Origin: Pseudomonas putida
GTDB taxonomy: Bacteria; Pseudomonadota; Gammaproteobacteria; Pseudomonadales; Pseudomonadaceae
Assembly (NCBI RefSeq): GCF_016406145.1
Contig: NZ_CP066306.1
Span: 1,984,001 to 2,048,000 of the forward strand
DNA: 64,000 bases
Direction of reading: 5' to 3'
Part shown: positions 7,303 to 16,548 of the stretch, one piece after another
Numbering within the stretch: position 1 is the stretch's first letter
Layout of the letters: each line of letters opens with the position of its first letter
Position numbers and translations under genes: made by a program
Notes under the pieces: model-generated
The model's database searches: none
What the model was told of the DNA's origin: nothing
Seen by the model: the letters and a program-made list of their open reading frames with translations, nothing else

Positions 7303-9192
7303 ATGACCTACCAGCACAACTACGCTCATTCCATTGCCGACCCTGCTGCCTTTTGGGCCGAACAGGCCAAACATCTGGCCTGGTACCGCAAACCCACCCT
7401 GACGCTGCAGGAAAACCCGGACGGCACCCATCGCTGGTTCGCTGACGGCCGCCTGAACAGCTGCTACCTGGCCCTCGATCGGCAAATCGAGTTGGGCCGT
7501 GGCGAGCAGGCGGCGTTGATCTACGACTCCCCCGTGACCGGCGTGCAGCAAACGTTCAGCTACAACCAGCTGCGTGACGAGGTGGCGCGCCTGGCCGGTT
7601 TGCTGCGCCAGTTGGGGGTGGGCAAAGGCGATGGAGTGATCATCTACATGCCGATGGTGCCGCAGGCGGCCATGGCCATGCTCGCCTGCGCGCGTATCGG
7701 TGCGGTGCACTCGGTGGTGTTCGGTGGTTTTGCAGCCAACGAACTGGCCCTGCGTATCGATGATGCGCGGCCAACCCTTCTGCTGACGGCCTCCTGCGGC
7801 CTGGAGTTCGATCGGGTGATCGAGTACAAGCCGCTGGTCGACCGCGCACTGCAACTGGCTCACCATCAGCCGCGCCAGGTGTTGGTGCTGCAGCGGCCCC
7901 AGGCTCGCGCCCGGTTGCAGCCAAACCGCGACCTTGACTGGCAGCAAGCGCTGGTAAATGCCGAGCCTGTGCCTGCGGTCGAGCTGGAATCGGCAGACCC
8001 GCTTTACATCATGTACACCTCTGGTACCACGGGCAAACCCAAGGGCATCGTCCGTGAGAACGGTGGCAACGCTGTCGCCCTCTGTTATGCCATGCGCCAC
8101 ATCTACGGCATGCACGCCGGTGACGTGTGGTGGGGCATTTCCGATGTGGGCTGGGTGGTCGGTCATTCGCTGATCGTCTATGGGCCACTGATGAGCGGCT
8201 GCACCACGGTGTTCTACGAAGGTAAGCCGATCCGCACCCCGGATGCGTCGGCCTATTGGCGTGTGGTTGAGCAGTATGGGGTCAATGCCTTGTTCTGTGC
8301 ACCGACCGCCATGCGGGCGATCCGTAAGGAGGACCCGGATGGCGAGTTGATCCGGCGACATGACTTGAGCTCGCTGCGCCAGTTGTTCCTGGCGGGGGAA
8401 AAGCTCGATTCAAGTACCCACCAATGGCTGGAACGGGTTACCGGCAAGCCGGTGCACGACCATTGGTGGCAGACCGAGACTGGCTGGCCAGTCACCGCGC
8501 CATGCGTGGGGCTGGAGGGCAGCGCGGCGCGGCCGGGCTCGAGCAACCGCGCGGTGCCGGGCTATGACGTACGTGTGCTGGATGACGATGGGCACCTGCT
8601 GGGCCCGAACCATCAGGGCGCCATCGTCATCGCCCTGCCGCTGCCGCCCGGTTGCAGCCAGACCTTGTGGGGCGATCATGAGCGCTACCTGCAGGCTTAT
8701 CTGCAGACTTACCCGGGTTACTACCACACCGGTGATGGTGGCTACCTGGATGACGATGGCTTCGTCTACATCATGGGGCGAACCGATGACGTGATCAACG
8801 TCTCTGGCCATCGTCTTTCCACCGGTGAGATGGAGGACTTGGTGGCGTGCCACCCTGCGGTGGCCGAATGCGCGGTAATCGGCGTACATGACGAGATCAA
8901 GGGCCAGGTGCCCTTGGCGCTGGTGGTGCTCAAGGACGGTGAGGGTATTACCGAGGCGCAACTGTTAGTGGACTTGGTGGGCAGGGTGCGTGAAGAGATC
9001 GGCGCGTTGGCGTGCTTCAACCGGGTGCGCTTGGTGAAACGGCTGCCCAAGACCCGCTCGGGCAAGATCCTGCGGGCGGTGCTGCGCAAGATTGCCGATG
9101 GCCAGGCATATGTGCCGCCCTCGACACTGGATGATCCAGCGGTATTGCGGGAGATTGAAGCGGTGCTGGCGGATCTCCCCAGGGCAGGCTGA
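7303..9192 (+). CDS. prpE: propionate--CoA ligase (PrpE-type acyl-CoA synthetase)
   Basis: 629 residues from ATG 7303. A GTG at 7243 would add 20 residues that do not look conserved. The enzyme is an AMP-forming ligase of the acetyl/propionyl-CoA synthetase family: propionate, ATP and CoA give propionyl-CoA, AMP and PPi. Visible are the P-loop YTSGTTGKPKG near residue 245, DHWWQTETGWP near 395, the hinge YHTGDGG and GRTDDVINVSGHR near 500, and C-terminal PKTRSGKILR. Its lysine is the classic acetylation switch. WWQTETG is typical of short-chain members. No prpBCD genes are nearby, so it may supply propionyl-CoA separately from the methylcitrate operon. Confidence 0.87.
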   Translation: MTYQHNYAHSIADPAAFWAEQAKHLAWYRKPTLTLQENPDGTHRWFADGRLNSCYLALDRQIELGRGEQAALIYDSPVTGVQQTFSYNQLRDEVARLAGLLRQLGVGKGDGVIIYMPMVPQAAMAMLACARIGAVHSVVFGGFAANELALRIDDARPTLLLTASCGLEFDRVIEYKPLVDRALQLAHHQPRQVLVLQRPQARARLQPNRDLDWQQALVNAEPVPAVELESADPLYIMYTSGTTGKPKGIVRENGGNAVALCYAMRHIYGMHAGDVWWGISDVGWVVGHSLIVYGPLMSGCTTVFYEGKPIRTPDASAYWRVVEQYGVNALFCAPTAMRAIRKEDPDGELIRRHDLSSLRQLFLAGEKLDSSTHQWLERVTGKPVHDHWWQTETGWPVTAPCVGLEGSAARPGSSNRAVPGYDVRVLDDDGHLLGPNHQGAIVIALPLPPGCSQTLWGDHERYLQAYLQTYPGYYHTGDGGYLDDDGFVYIMGRTDDVINVSGHRLSTGEMEDLVACHPAVAECAVIGVHDEIKGQVPLALVVLKDGEGITEAQLLVDLVGRVREEIGALACFNRVRLVKRLPKTRSGKILRAVLRKIADGQAYVPPSTLDDPAVLREIEAVLADLPRAG

Positions 9193-9227
9193 CCGGGTTG
9201 CCTGGCTAGCCTGGGAATGTGAGGGGT

Positions 9228-10313
9228 TCAGCCGCTGACATCCTCCGGCCCCACCTGATGCAACTGCCCCAGCCGGCTGCGGGTGCGCATCAGGTCGGCA
9301 ATAGCCCCGCCCAGGCTTTCGCTCAGCGGCCGCTGCCCGATCACCGTTACCTGCCGGTCCTGGTCGTAGAGCACATCCACCAGGTTGACGAAGCGCTGCT
9401 GTGCGGCCAATGAGCACTCGCAGAGGTCATCCAGCCCGTCGATGATCCACGCCTCATAGCGCTGGGCAAGCTGCAGATAATCGACCACCGCTGTGGGCTG
9501 CTCACACAGGTCGTCAAACGCAAACATCACTTGCCTGTCATCACTGGCAAGCGCGCGAAGATTGCGTTTGTTCACCTCCAGCGTCAGCGGTTGCGCGGCC
9601 GGCACTTTCAGCGCCAGGCGCTGGGCCGCATCGCCTGGCCATACATAATGGCCTTGGGTAAAGCGCTGATGTTCACGGTTGGCCGGCAGGCTCCGAAAGT
9701 CTGTGTCACCGCCAACTTCAAGTACCTCCATACGGCCATTGATCAGGCGGATCACCGGCAGGAATCGCTCGTGGTAGAGCGGGTTGGGCAGCAGCCCCTC
9801 GGGTGCGTAGTTCGAGGTCACCAGCAGGAAGATGCCGCGCGCGAACAAGGCATTGAACAGGCGGGTGAGGAGCATGGCATCACCGATGTCATGCACATGG
9901 AATTCGTCGAAACACAGCACCTGGCAGTCGCCCAGCAATGCGTCCAGCGTCGCGCCCAGGGCATCGTCAAGCAGCCTGTGACAGTGCATGCCCTGGTGCA
10001 GGCGGGCAAAAAAATCATGGAAGTGCAGGCGTTTTTTCGCCTCGATCGGCACTGCCTGGAAGAAACCGTCCAGCAGCCAGCTCTTGCCGCGGCCCACTGA
10101 ACCGTACAAGTAAAGGCTGCGTGGTTCGCCGCCTGGCAAGCGGGCAAGCTGCTCGGCCATGGCCTGAATGACCCGGCGCTGGTCCTCACTGAGCTGATAG
10201 CCACGGCTGCGCGCCTTGTCTTCGAACCATGCCAGCAGTTCGCTCTGGTTGGAGGTGGCGGTTCGCAGGCGTTGACCCAGCTGGCGCAGGGGGGAAGGGA
10301 TCCAGGCTGACAA
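9228..10313 (-). CDS. zapE: cell division protein ZapE (AFG1-like ATPase)
   Basis: 361 residues. The Walker A is GSVGRGKSWLLDG near residue 71, and the Walker B is CQVLCFDEFHVHDIGDA near 130. These are family hallmarks, followed by VTSNYAPEGLLPNPLYHERFLPVI. ZapE associates with the Z ring and influences FtsZ polymers. The start codon is TTG at 10311-10313, preceded by AAGGAG eight bases upstream, with no competing ATG at a suitable position. It converges on prpE, 35 bases away. Confidence 0.9.
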   Translation of the reverse strand: MSAWIPSPLRQLGQRLRTATSNQSELLAWFEDKARSRGYQLSEDQRRVIQAMAEQLARLPGGEPRSLYLYGSVGRGKSWLLDGFFQAVPIEAKKRLHFHDFFARLHQGMHCHRLLDDALGATLDALLGDCQVLCFDEFHVHDIGDAMLLTRLFNALFARGIFLLVTSNYAPEGLLPNPLYHERFLPVIRLINGRMEVLEVGGDTDFRSLPANREHQRFTQGHYVWPGDAAQRLALKVPAAQPLTLEVNKRNLRALASDDRQVMFAFDDLCEQPTAVVDYLQLAQRYEAWIIDGLDDLCECSLAAQQRFVNLVDVLYDQDRQVTVIGQRPLSESLGGAIADLMRTRSRLGQLHQVGPEDVSG

Positions 10314-10418
10314 AAGCTAAGCTCCTTGGGCAAAGGAAGGTCAGCGCGCAGCTTGCCCCAGGTCGGCCCTTTTAACCAATAGAAAAAGTGCGGGGCTTCT
10401 ATCAGTTGAGCGGATAAC

Positions 10419-10661
10419 TCAAACCCTGCGTTCCAGTTGACGCTCGATCATGTATTTGATGGCCAGCCGGCGTTCCTTGAGTCGGCGCAGATCGTCGTCC
10501 TGAAAGTTTCCCGCTGAAATCGCCTCGGCAGCCAGTACCTGGTTGTCGATGTCGACGTATTCGTCAAGCATTCGGTCAAGAGTCTTGTCCTGTTGACGGC
10601 GCTGCTGAACGATTTCGCGAGGGTAGTGCAGGTCCTGGTACAGGTCGTGGGAAACAGGCAT
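10419..10661 (-). CDS. YdcH-like small protein (DUF465-type)
   Basis: 80 residues from the ATG at 10661, chosen because AAGGAGG lies six bases upstream. The open frame continues further upstream but without a good start. The sequence MPVSHDLYQDL...LDRMLDEYVDIDNQVLAAE...DDDLRRLKERRLAIKYMIERQL is a charged two-helix coiled coil that resembles the YdcH/SlyX-like group. It has no signal peptide or catalytic motif. Its function is unknown. It is probably transcribed alone, ahead of zapE on the same strand with a 105-base gap. Confidence 0.8.
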   Translation of the reverse strand: MPVSHDLYQDLHYPREIVQQRRQQDKTLDRMLDEYVDIDNQVLAAEAISAGNFQDDDLRRLKERRLAIKYMIERQLERRV

Positions 10662-10860
10662 GGCATCCTCCTTGGTCAATGCAAATTGCTTATCTGATTG
10701 GAAGGGCGGAATGCGATTGTGTTGAAGCGAGGCGGTATAAAAGCGACGGATGGTCACTTTGCGGCCTGTGAAAGGCCCGAAAAACACTAACCTGCTGTTT
10801 TAAAGCATTTTTTTGCACAAGGGGCTTCCCAGGTGCAGGGAATGTTGTTAAAGTGCCGCG

Positions 10861-10900
10861 CATTCCAAGACAACAACCCAGTTGTCACTCATTTGGAATG
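10861..10900. repeat. 40-nt stem-loop upstream of tRNA-Gln
   Basis: Perfect 8-base arms CATTCCAA (10861-10868) and TTGGAATG (10893-10900) enclose an inner AACAAC-CCA-GTTGT hairpin. It ends 29 bases before the tRNA and would lie in its 5' leader if transcription starts near 10855. Confidence 0.45.
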
Positions 10901-10929
10901 GTCAGAGCAGTTAACGCTGCATCCGATAC

Positions 10930-11004
10930 AGGGGCGTCGCCAAGCGGTAAGGCAGCAGGTTTTGATCCTGCCATGCGTTGGTTCGAATCCAGCCGCCCCT
11001 GCCA
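10930..11004 (+). tRNA. tRNA-Gln (anticodon TTG)
   Basis: 75 nt including encoded CCA. The acceptor stem AGGGGCG pairs with CGCCCCT (10994-11000) with discriminator G. The anticodon stem GCAGG/CCTGC holds the loop TTTTGAT, giving anticodon TTG (reads CAA). The T loop is TTCGAAT on a GTTGG/CCAGC stem. It stands alone, not in a tRNA cluster. A possible promoter (TTCCCA, 17 bases, TAAAGT near 10848) is weak. Confidence 0.95.
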
Positions 11005-11080
11005 TTTTCAGCATCACCACAAAAATTCTTGATTCAGTGCAGATGACTATCCGCGCTGGGTTTCTTCGTTTCTGGCGTTC

Positions 11081-11120
11081 GTAGAGGCCGGTCGCCAGCT
11101 TGCTGGCGATGGGCCTCTAC
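11081..11120. repeat. REP-like palindrome
   Basis: GTAGAGGCC...CGCCAGC-ttgc-TGGCG...GGCCTCTAC forms a long imperfect hairpin between the tRNA and the 3' end of the hybrid kinase gene. It resembles Pseudomonas REP units and may also end transcription. Confidence 0.5.
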
Positions 11121-11133
11121 CGCTATAGCGTTA

Positions 11134-13521
11134 TTACCTGTTCACCCGCAACAGTTCATCCAGCACGCGGGCCAACTCCTCAGCCTGCACCGGTTTCTGC
11201 ATCACCAGGCTGTCCGGCAGATCCAGCCCTTCCAGCTCGGCATAGCCGGTCAGAAAAACCACCGGCAAGCGCGGATGCCGTTCACGTGCGGCCAATGCCA
11301 ATTGGGCACCGTTGAATTCGGGCATGGCAAAGTCGGTCAGCAACAGGTCGATCTCGTCGTCCAGCTGGGCCAATGCCTGTTCGCCGCTGTGTGCCTGGCG
11401 TACCTGATAGCCGTACTGGCGCAACACATCACCGAGCATGTCGCGCACCAGGTGGTCGTCATCCACCAGCAGCACCATGCGGTCGCGGCCACTGTCGCTG
11501 ATTGACTGCGATGCAGCCGGGATCACCGGGTCCGCAGCCAGCTCATGCTTCACTGCGGGCAGGTAAACGGCAACCTGGGTGCCATGCCCAGGCGCGGTGT
11601 CGATGCGCACACCGCCACCGGACTGCTTGGCAAAGCCGAACACCTGGGCCAGCCCCAGGCCCGAGCCTTTGCCGATGTCCTTGGTCGTGAAGAAGGGCTC
11701 GAACACCTTGGCCACCACCTCTTCGCTCATGCCGCAGCCGGTGTCGCGGATGCTCAGCATCACGTACTCGCCCGGCTCCGGGTCTTCCGGCCGCTGCGGG
11801 CGGGCCTTGATCCGGGTATTGCGTGTGGCTAGCGTCAACTGGCCACCATCGGGCATGGCGTCGCGGGCGTTGATCGCCAGGTTGAGAATGATCATTTCGG
11901 TCTGGGTCGGGTCGGTCAGCGCTTGCCACAGGCTGTGGTCCAGGTCCAGGCGCACAGAAATGCTCCCGCCCAGGGTGCGGCGCAGCAGTTCCTCCAGGCC
12001 GCCCAGGGTGCGGTTGAGGTTCAGCGGTACCGGTTCCAGGCGCTGGCGGCGGGAGAAGGCGAGCAGCTGTGATGTCAGCTTGGCGCCGCGTTCACCGGCC
12101 TCGCGGATATGCGTCAGGCGTTTGCGCGCTTTTTCCAGGTCGCCTTTGTCCAGGTCACGCTCAAGGAAGCTTGAGCCTGTAAGGATGACTGTCAGCAGAT
12201 TATTGAAGTCGTGGGCAACCCCCGCAGTGAGCTGGCCGACCGCCTCCAGCCGTTGCATCTGCTGCAGTGCCGCCTCGATGCGCTCGCGCTCGGTGATCTG
12301 TTCGCGCAGGCGGTCGTTGGCGTCGGCCAGGCCCATGGCTGCTTCGCGCTCGCTGGTGATGTCACGGGCTACCACATAGAGCAGCGTGTCTTCCGGCACC
12401 ACCACCCATGACAGCCAGCGCAACTGGCCGCCTGCATGCTGGATGCGGCCGACGAAGCGCGCGCTGGTGCGGCCATGGGCGAGGGCGGCCAGTTCGGTCA
12501 GCAGCGCTTCCTGGTCCGGTTCGGGCAGCAATTGCAATAACGAGGTCTGGCTCAGTCGCTCGCGCGAGAAACCCAGGCTGGCCTCCCAGGCAGGGTTCAG
12601 TGCGACCGGCGTTAGGTCTTTGTTGAGTACCGCGAGCAAGTCCTGGGACAGCTCCCACGCACGGTCGCGCTCGCGGGTGCGGCGCTCCACTCGTTCGCCA
12701 AGCATTTCGTTGAGTTGCTTGAGCGCCTGGGTGGCCAAGCGCTGTGTGTGGATGTCCTGTAGCACGCCCGAAAAGCGTGTGCAGCGGCCATCGACAAACT
12801 GGCTCTGGCCACTGCTGAGCAGCCAGCGCGGTTCCAGACCGTTTGGTTGGGCAATGCGGAATTCGGCCCGGTACAGCCCGTCGCTGTCCGGGCGCATGGC
12901 GTATTCCACCGCTTCGCGTACCCGGGGTACGTCTTCGGGATAGATGCCGTCATAAAAAACGTCAAGGCTCATCTCTGTGTCTACCGGCAGACCGAACAGG
13001 GTCTTGCAGCGGTCGTCCCAGATCAGCAGCCCTTCTTCGGGGCGAAAGTCCCAGGTGCCCATGCCGGCGGCATCGATGGCGATCCGTGCGCGTGCCTCCA
13101 CGTCCGCCAGGGCTTCCTCGGCACGGCGCCGCCGTTGCCGCTCTTGCACTTCGGTAAGCGCTCTGCGCACTGCCTTGGGCAGCAAGGGCAGGTTCTTTTT
13201 CAGGACATAATCGGTGGCACCCAGGCGGATCATCTCCACCGCGTGTTCTTCACCGTAGATGCCCGAAAGGAAAATGAACGGCGTGTCCGGCGCCAGGCGC
13301 TGGGCGATGGCCAGTACGTCAGTGCCGGACGAGCCCGGCAGCACGCAGTCACACAGAATCAGGTCATAGCGGGCTTCGCCCAGGGCATGCTCGGCGGCGA
13401 CATGGTCGAACACCAGCTGCGACTGCAGCTGCAAGCCGCTGCGCTCAAGGCTCAGCAGGGTCAGCTCGGCATCCAGCGAGCTGTCTTCGACCATCAGTAA
13501 TTTGAGCGGCGTTGGCAGCAT
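11134..13521 (-). CDS. hybrid sensor histidine kinase with N- and C-terminal receiver domains
   Basis: 795 residues, no transmembrane segment. The domain order is receiver (1-125, LMVEDSSLDAE, LILCDCVLPG), PAS (about 160-270), a second PAS-like segment (about 290-395, ending VARDITSERE), HisKA with H-box LTAGVAHDFNNLLT near 430, HATPase (NLAINARDAMPDGG, DTGCGM, GSGLGLAQVFGF), and a terminal receiver (VLLVDDDHLVRDML, LLLTDFAMPEF, MQKPVQ). It is the third gene of the phytochrome operon, 14 bases after the single receiver gene. It probably receives signal from, or works in parallel with, the photoreceptor kinase. The final output is not encoded in the operon. Confidence 0.88.
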   Translation of the reverse strand: MLPTPLKLLMVEDSSLDAELTLLSLERSGLQLQSQLVFDHVAAEHALGEARYDLILCDCVLPGSSGTDVLAIAQRLAPDTPFIFLSGIYGEEHAVEMIRLGATDYVLKKNLPLLPKAVRRALTEVQERQRRRRAEEALADVEARARIAIDAAGMGTWDFRPEEGLLIWDDRCKTLFGLPVDTEMSLDVFYDGIYPEDVPRVREAVEYAMRPDSDGLYRAEFRIAQPNGLEPRWLLSSGQSQFVDGRCTRFSGVLQDIHTQRLATQALKQLNEMLGERVERRTRERDRAWELSQDLLAVLNKDLTPVALNPAWEASLGFSRERLSQTSLLQLLPEPDQEALLTELAALAHGRTSARFVGRIQHAGGQLRWLSWVVVPEDTLLYVVARDITSEREAAMGLADANDRLREQITERERIEAALQQMQRLEAVGQLTAGVAHDFNNLLTVILTGSSFLERDLDKGDLEKARKRLTHIREAGERGAKLTSQLLAFSRRQRLEPVPLNLNRTLGGLEELLRRTLGGSISVRLDLDHSLWQALTDPTQTEMIILNLAINARDAMPDGGQLTLATRNTRIKARPQRPEDPEPGEYVMLSIRDTGCGMSEEVVAKVFEPFFTTKDIGKGSGLGLAQVFGFAKQSGGGVRIDTAPGHGTQVAVYLPAVKHELAADPVIPAASQSISDSGRDRMVLLVDDDHLVRDMLGDVLRQYGYQVRQAHSGEQALAQLDDEIDLLLTDFAMPEFNGAQLALAARERHPRLPVVFLTGYAELEGLDLPDSLVMQKPVQAEELARVLDELLRVNR

Positions 13522-13535
13522 CTTTGCGGTTGGCC

Positions 13536-13997
13536 TCAGTTGCTGCCGCGCCGGTTAAGGCGCAGCGAGCCGGGTGGTGGTTCATTGAGTACGGCCCAGA
13601 ACACCCCAAGGTCGGAAATCGCTGCAACGAACTCCTTGAACTCCACGGGTTTGACCACGTAGGCGTTTACCCCCAGTTCATAGGCACGCAGCAGGTCGGG
13701 CTCCTCCCGCGAAGAGGTCAGCATCACCGTCGGGATGCTGCGCAGTTCGGGCGTGGCGCGTACTTCCCTGAGCACTTCCAGGCCATCGACCTTGGGCAGT
13801 TTCAGGTCCAGCAGCAGCACCGCAGGGTTGCCGTCGGCGCGCTCGGCATAGGTGTTGCGGCGCAGCAGGTAGTCAAGGGCATCAGCGCCGTCGCGCAGAA
13901 CGATGACCTCGTTGGCCAACTGGCTACGCTCCAGAGCCAGGAGCGTGAGTTCCAGGTCCCTGGGGTTGTCTTCTACCAGCAGGATAGGCTTGAGCAT
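13536..13997 (-). CDS. single-domain response regulator (Rcp1-like)
   Basis: 153 residues consisting only of a receiver domain. It shows acidic E9/D10, phospho-acceptor D64 in AVLLLDLKLPK, switch T in VMLTSS and K in YVVKPVEF. There is no DNA-binding domain. Receivers of this type next to bacteriophytochromes (Rcp1 class) take the phosphoryl group from the phytochrome kinase. It lies 15 bases after bphP and 14 before the hybrid kinase, so the three are one transcription unit. It may pass phosphate to the hybrid kinase or act by protein contact. Confidence 0.9.
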   Translation of the reverse strand: MLKPILLVEDNPRDLELTLLALERSQLANEVIVLRDGADALDYLLRRNTYAERADGNPAVLLLDLKLPKVDGLEVLREVRATPELRSIPTVMLTSSREEPDLLRAYELGVNAYVVKPVEFKEFVAAISDLGVFWAVLNEPPPGSLRLNRRGSN

Positions 13998-14012
13998 GAT
14001 TGTACGGGTGCC

Positions 14013-16283
14013 TCAGTTTGTTTCTGGATGACGGGGAAGGGTGAAATGGAAGCTGGCGCCCTGGTCGACCTGGCCTTGGGCCCAGACTCGTCCATCATGA
14101 CGTTCGATGATCCGCCGCACGCTGGCCAGGCCGATCCCGGTGCCCTCGAAGTCCTCCATGCGGTGCAGCCGCTGGAACACACCGAAGAGTTTGTTGGCAT
14201 AAGCCATGTCGAAGCCCACGCCATTATCGCGAATATAGACTTCGATTTCCTCTTCGTGCTGGTGTGCGCCGATTTCGATGCGTGCAGGCTCGCGACCACG
14301 GGTGTACTTGATGGCGTTGGCGATCAGGTTGTGCAGCGCCAGGTTGATGAAAGCCGGGTCACCGATCACCTTGGGCAGCGGTGCCACGTCCCAGATGATC
14401 TCACGCCCTTCGTAATCAGGCGCCAGTTCCTGGCGGATGGCTTCGACCAAGGCATTGAGGTCGACATCCGAAAGGCGTAGCGCCGAGCGGCCCATCTGCG
14501 AGAAGTTGAGCAGGTTATCCACCAGGCTACCGGCGAACTGCGCGGCCTCCTCGATGTGTTTGAGAAAGCGCCGGCCGCGCTCGCTCAGGCCCTGGCCTTC
14601 GATTTCGCCGAGCAGTTCGGTATAGCCGGCGATATGCCGCAAGGGTGCGCGCAGGTCATGGGACACGCTGTAGCTGAAGGCTTCGAGCTCTTTGTTCGAG
14701 CGGCGTAGTTCATTTGCCAGTTGCGCCATCTCTTCTGCCTTGCGCAAGACAATGCCGAGTACTGCGGTGCGCAGTTCGACCACGCCTTCGATCGTCAGCG
14801 GGTCCCACGGCTCGCAGTAACCGCCTAACTGTTCCTGCCAGTGTTCAAAGCTGTGCCGCGGGTTTAGCGCCCCCTGCGGGCCTATCTGTTTGTCGGGCCG
14901 CCCGGCCCAGTTGACTGTGCGTACCTGCTCGGGCCGGAACCACAGCAGGTAGTGTGAGTGGATCTGGGAAATGGCCACTGCCAGCACGCCACCGACATGC
15001 TCGGCCAGCTCGGGCAGTTCGTCGATGTCACGGCGTACGTTGTCACTGTGGAACACCGTCTCATCATCACGCTGGGCCAGCCAGTGCACCAGTGCCGTGA
15101 CCTGCGCTGCCGGCGGTGTCTGGCCAATCAGGTCGCAGCGCTCGGCGGAAATGACCGCCGCGCCGCTCGCCCCGGCGAAGGCCAGCAGCACCTCGGGCAG
15201 GGCGCGCAGGCCCTCGCTGACACTGTCATGGTCGGCCATCGAGGAGATCATCCGTACGATGTGCTGGCGCAGGTCGAGCAGTTTTCGGGTATTGGCGTGG
15301 GACTCACGCGACTCGATCTGCAGCGACAGCACACTGGCCAGCAGCTCGCAGGCTGTGCGGGTGCGCAGGTCGACCGGGCGAGGTTGCTCGTGGTGGCATG
15401 ACACCAGCCCCCACAGTTGCCCACCGACCACGATCGACAGTGACATCGACGCCATGGTGCCCATGTTGCGCATGTACTGCAGGTGCACCGGCGACACGCT
15501 GCGCAACGCGGCAAAACTCATGTCCAGCGGCTTGCCGGTGCGCGGGTTGGCCGCCGGCACCAGGGGTACGGCCTGGTAGTTGGCATCCTCGATCACGCGG
15601 ATGCGGTTGACCCTATAAAGCTCGCGGGCCTGGCGGGGGATATCCGAGGCCGGGAAGCATAGGCCCAGGTAGCGGGGGTAGCCGGCATCGGCCACTTCAG
15701 CCAGCACCTGGCCATTACCCTCGGTATCGAAGCTGTAAGCTTTGACCCGGCCAAACCCCGTGATTCGCTTTATCTGCAATACAGTCTGCTGCAGCAACTC
15801 TTCCAGGGTTGCGGCGTTGTTGAGGCTACTGACGAAACCACGCACCAGTGGGTAATAGTCGCCTTGGTCGACCGGGCCGAGAGGCTGACGCACGGGCTCG
15901 AACTCTGCGATCAGTACCTGATCATGGCGATGGGTCAGCAGGCGTAGCCGGTCGCCGCAGGGTGCCCCGTTGCGCAGGTGGACATCGCCGATATGGAAGG
16001 GGAACACGTCGTCGCCGGGCAGGCGCTCAAGATGGGCGCGCAGGTCGAAACTGTCGCTGACCACGTCGGCGAAGGTGCACCCCAGTAGTTCACGGGCGGG
16101 CACGCCTAGCCAGCGTTCGACATTGTCGCTGGCCTGGAGGATACGCAGGTCCTGTTCGTCCAGCACCAGCAGAAAGCCGTGGGGCTGGATGCTGCCAGGT
16201 ACCTGGATCGGCTCCTGGGCGCAGCGTTCCACGGCTTCGGCGAGTGCGATGTCTGTGGTCGTCAATGGATACGCTCCTGTCAT
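14013..16283 (-). CDS. bphP: bacteriophytochrome histidine kinase
   Basis: 756 residues with PAS-GAF-PHY-HisKA-HATPase organisation. Cys21 in ERCAQEPIQVPGSIQPHG is the biliverdin-attachment cysteine of BphPs. PASDIP at 211-216 in the GAF domain and MRNMG further on line the chromophore pocket. The H-box YSVSHDLRAPLRHIAGY lies near 535, with N- and G-boxes following (NLIANAIKYTR, DNGVGFD, GTGIGLA). It should sense red/far-red light through biliverdin. No heme oxygenase gene (bphO) is adjacent, so biliverdin must come from elsewhere in the genome. It is divergent from the Csu pilus operon across about 265 bases. Confidence 0.94.
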   Translation of the reverse strand: MTGAYPLTTTDIALAEAVERCAQEPIQVPGSIQPHGFLLVLDEQDLRILQASDNVERWLGVPARELLGCTFADVVSDSFDLRAHLERLPGDDVFPFHIGDVHLRNGAPCGDRLRLLTHRHDQVLIAEFEPVRQPLGPVDQGDYYPLVRGFVSSLNNAATLEELLQQTVLQIKRITGFGRVKAYSFDTEGNGQVLAEVADAGYPRYLGLCFPASDIPRQARELYRVNRIRVIEDANYQAVPLVPAANPRTGKPLDMSFAALRSVSPVHLQYMRNMGTMASMSLSIVVGGQLWGLVSCHHEQPRPVDLRTRTACELLASVLSLQIESRESHANTRKLLDLRQHIVRMISSMADHDSVSEGLRALPEVLLAFAGASGAAVISAERCDLIGQTPPAAQVTALVHWLAQRDDETVFHSDNVRRDIDELPELAEHVGGVLAVAISQIHSHYLLWFRPEQVRTVNWAGRPDKQIGPQGALNPRHSFEHWQEQLGGYCEPWDPLTIEGVVELRTAVLGIVLRKAEEMAQLANELRRSNKELEAFSYSVSHDLRAPLRHIAGYTELLGEIEGQGLSERGRRFLKHIEEAAQFAGSLVDNLLNFSQMGRSALRLSDVDLNALVEAIRQELAPDYEGREIIWDVAPLPKVIGDPAFINLALHNLIANAIKYTRGREPARIEIGAHQHEEEIEVYIRDNGVGFDMAYANKLFGVFQRLHRMEDFEGTGIGLASVRRIIERHDGRVWAQGQVDQGASFHFTLPRHPETN

Positions 16284-16548
16284 GTTCGTCCATGCATGGC
16301 GCGCATGCGTCTGATGCGGGCTTGGTGGCTGCTGCGCACCGTAACAGAATGCGCACAGCTTTGCCGGCCTATGGCCATTGGAGGCACTGGAGGCGCTTGG
16401 GTTCGACGCCAGTCGAAAATTTCTTTGCCGTGGCTGGGGGATCGATCTAACCCTTTGTTGTTACTACCAAAGAGTGGCGGGCAGCGGCCACGGGCAAGCC
16501 ACCGGCTGCTACGCTCAGAGTCAGGACAGAGAAACAAGGGACGTGACA

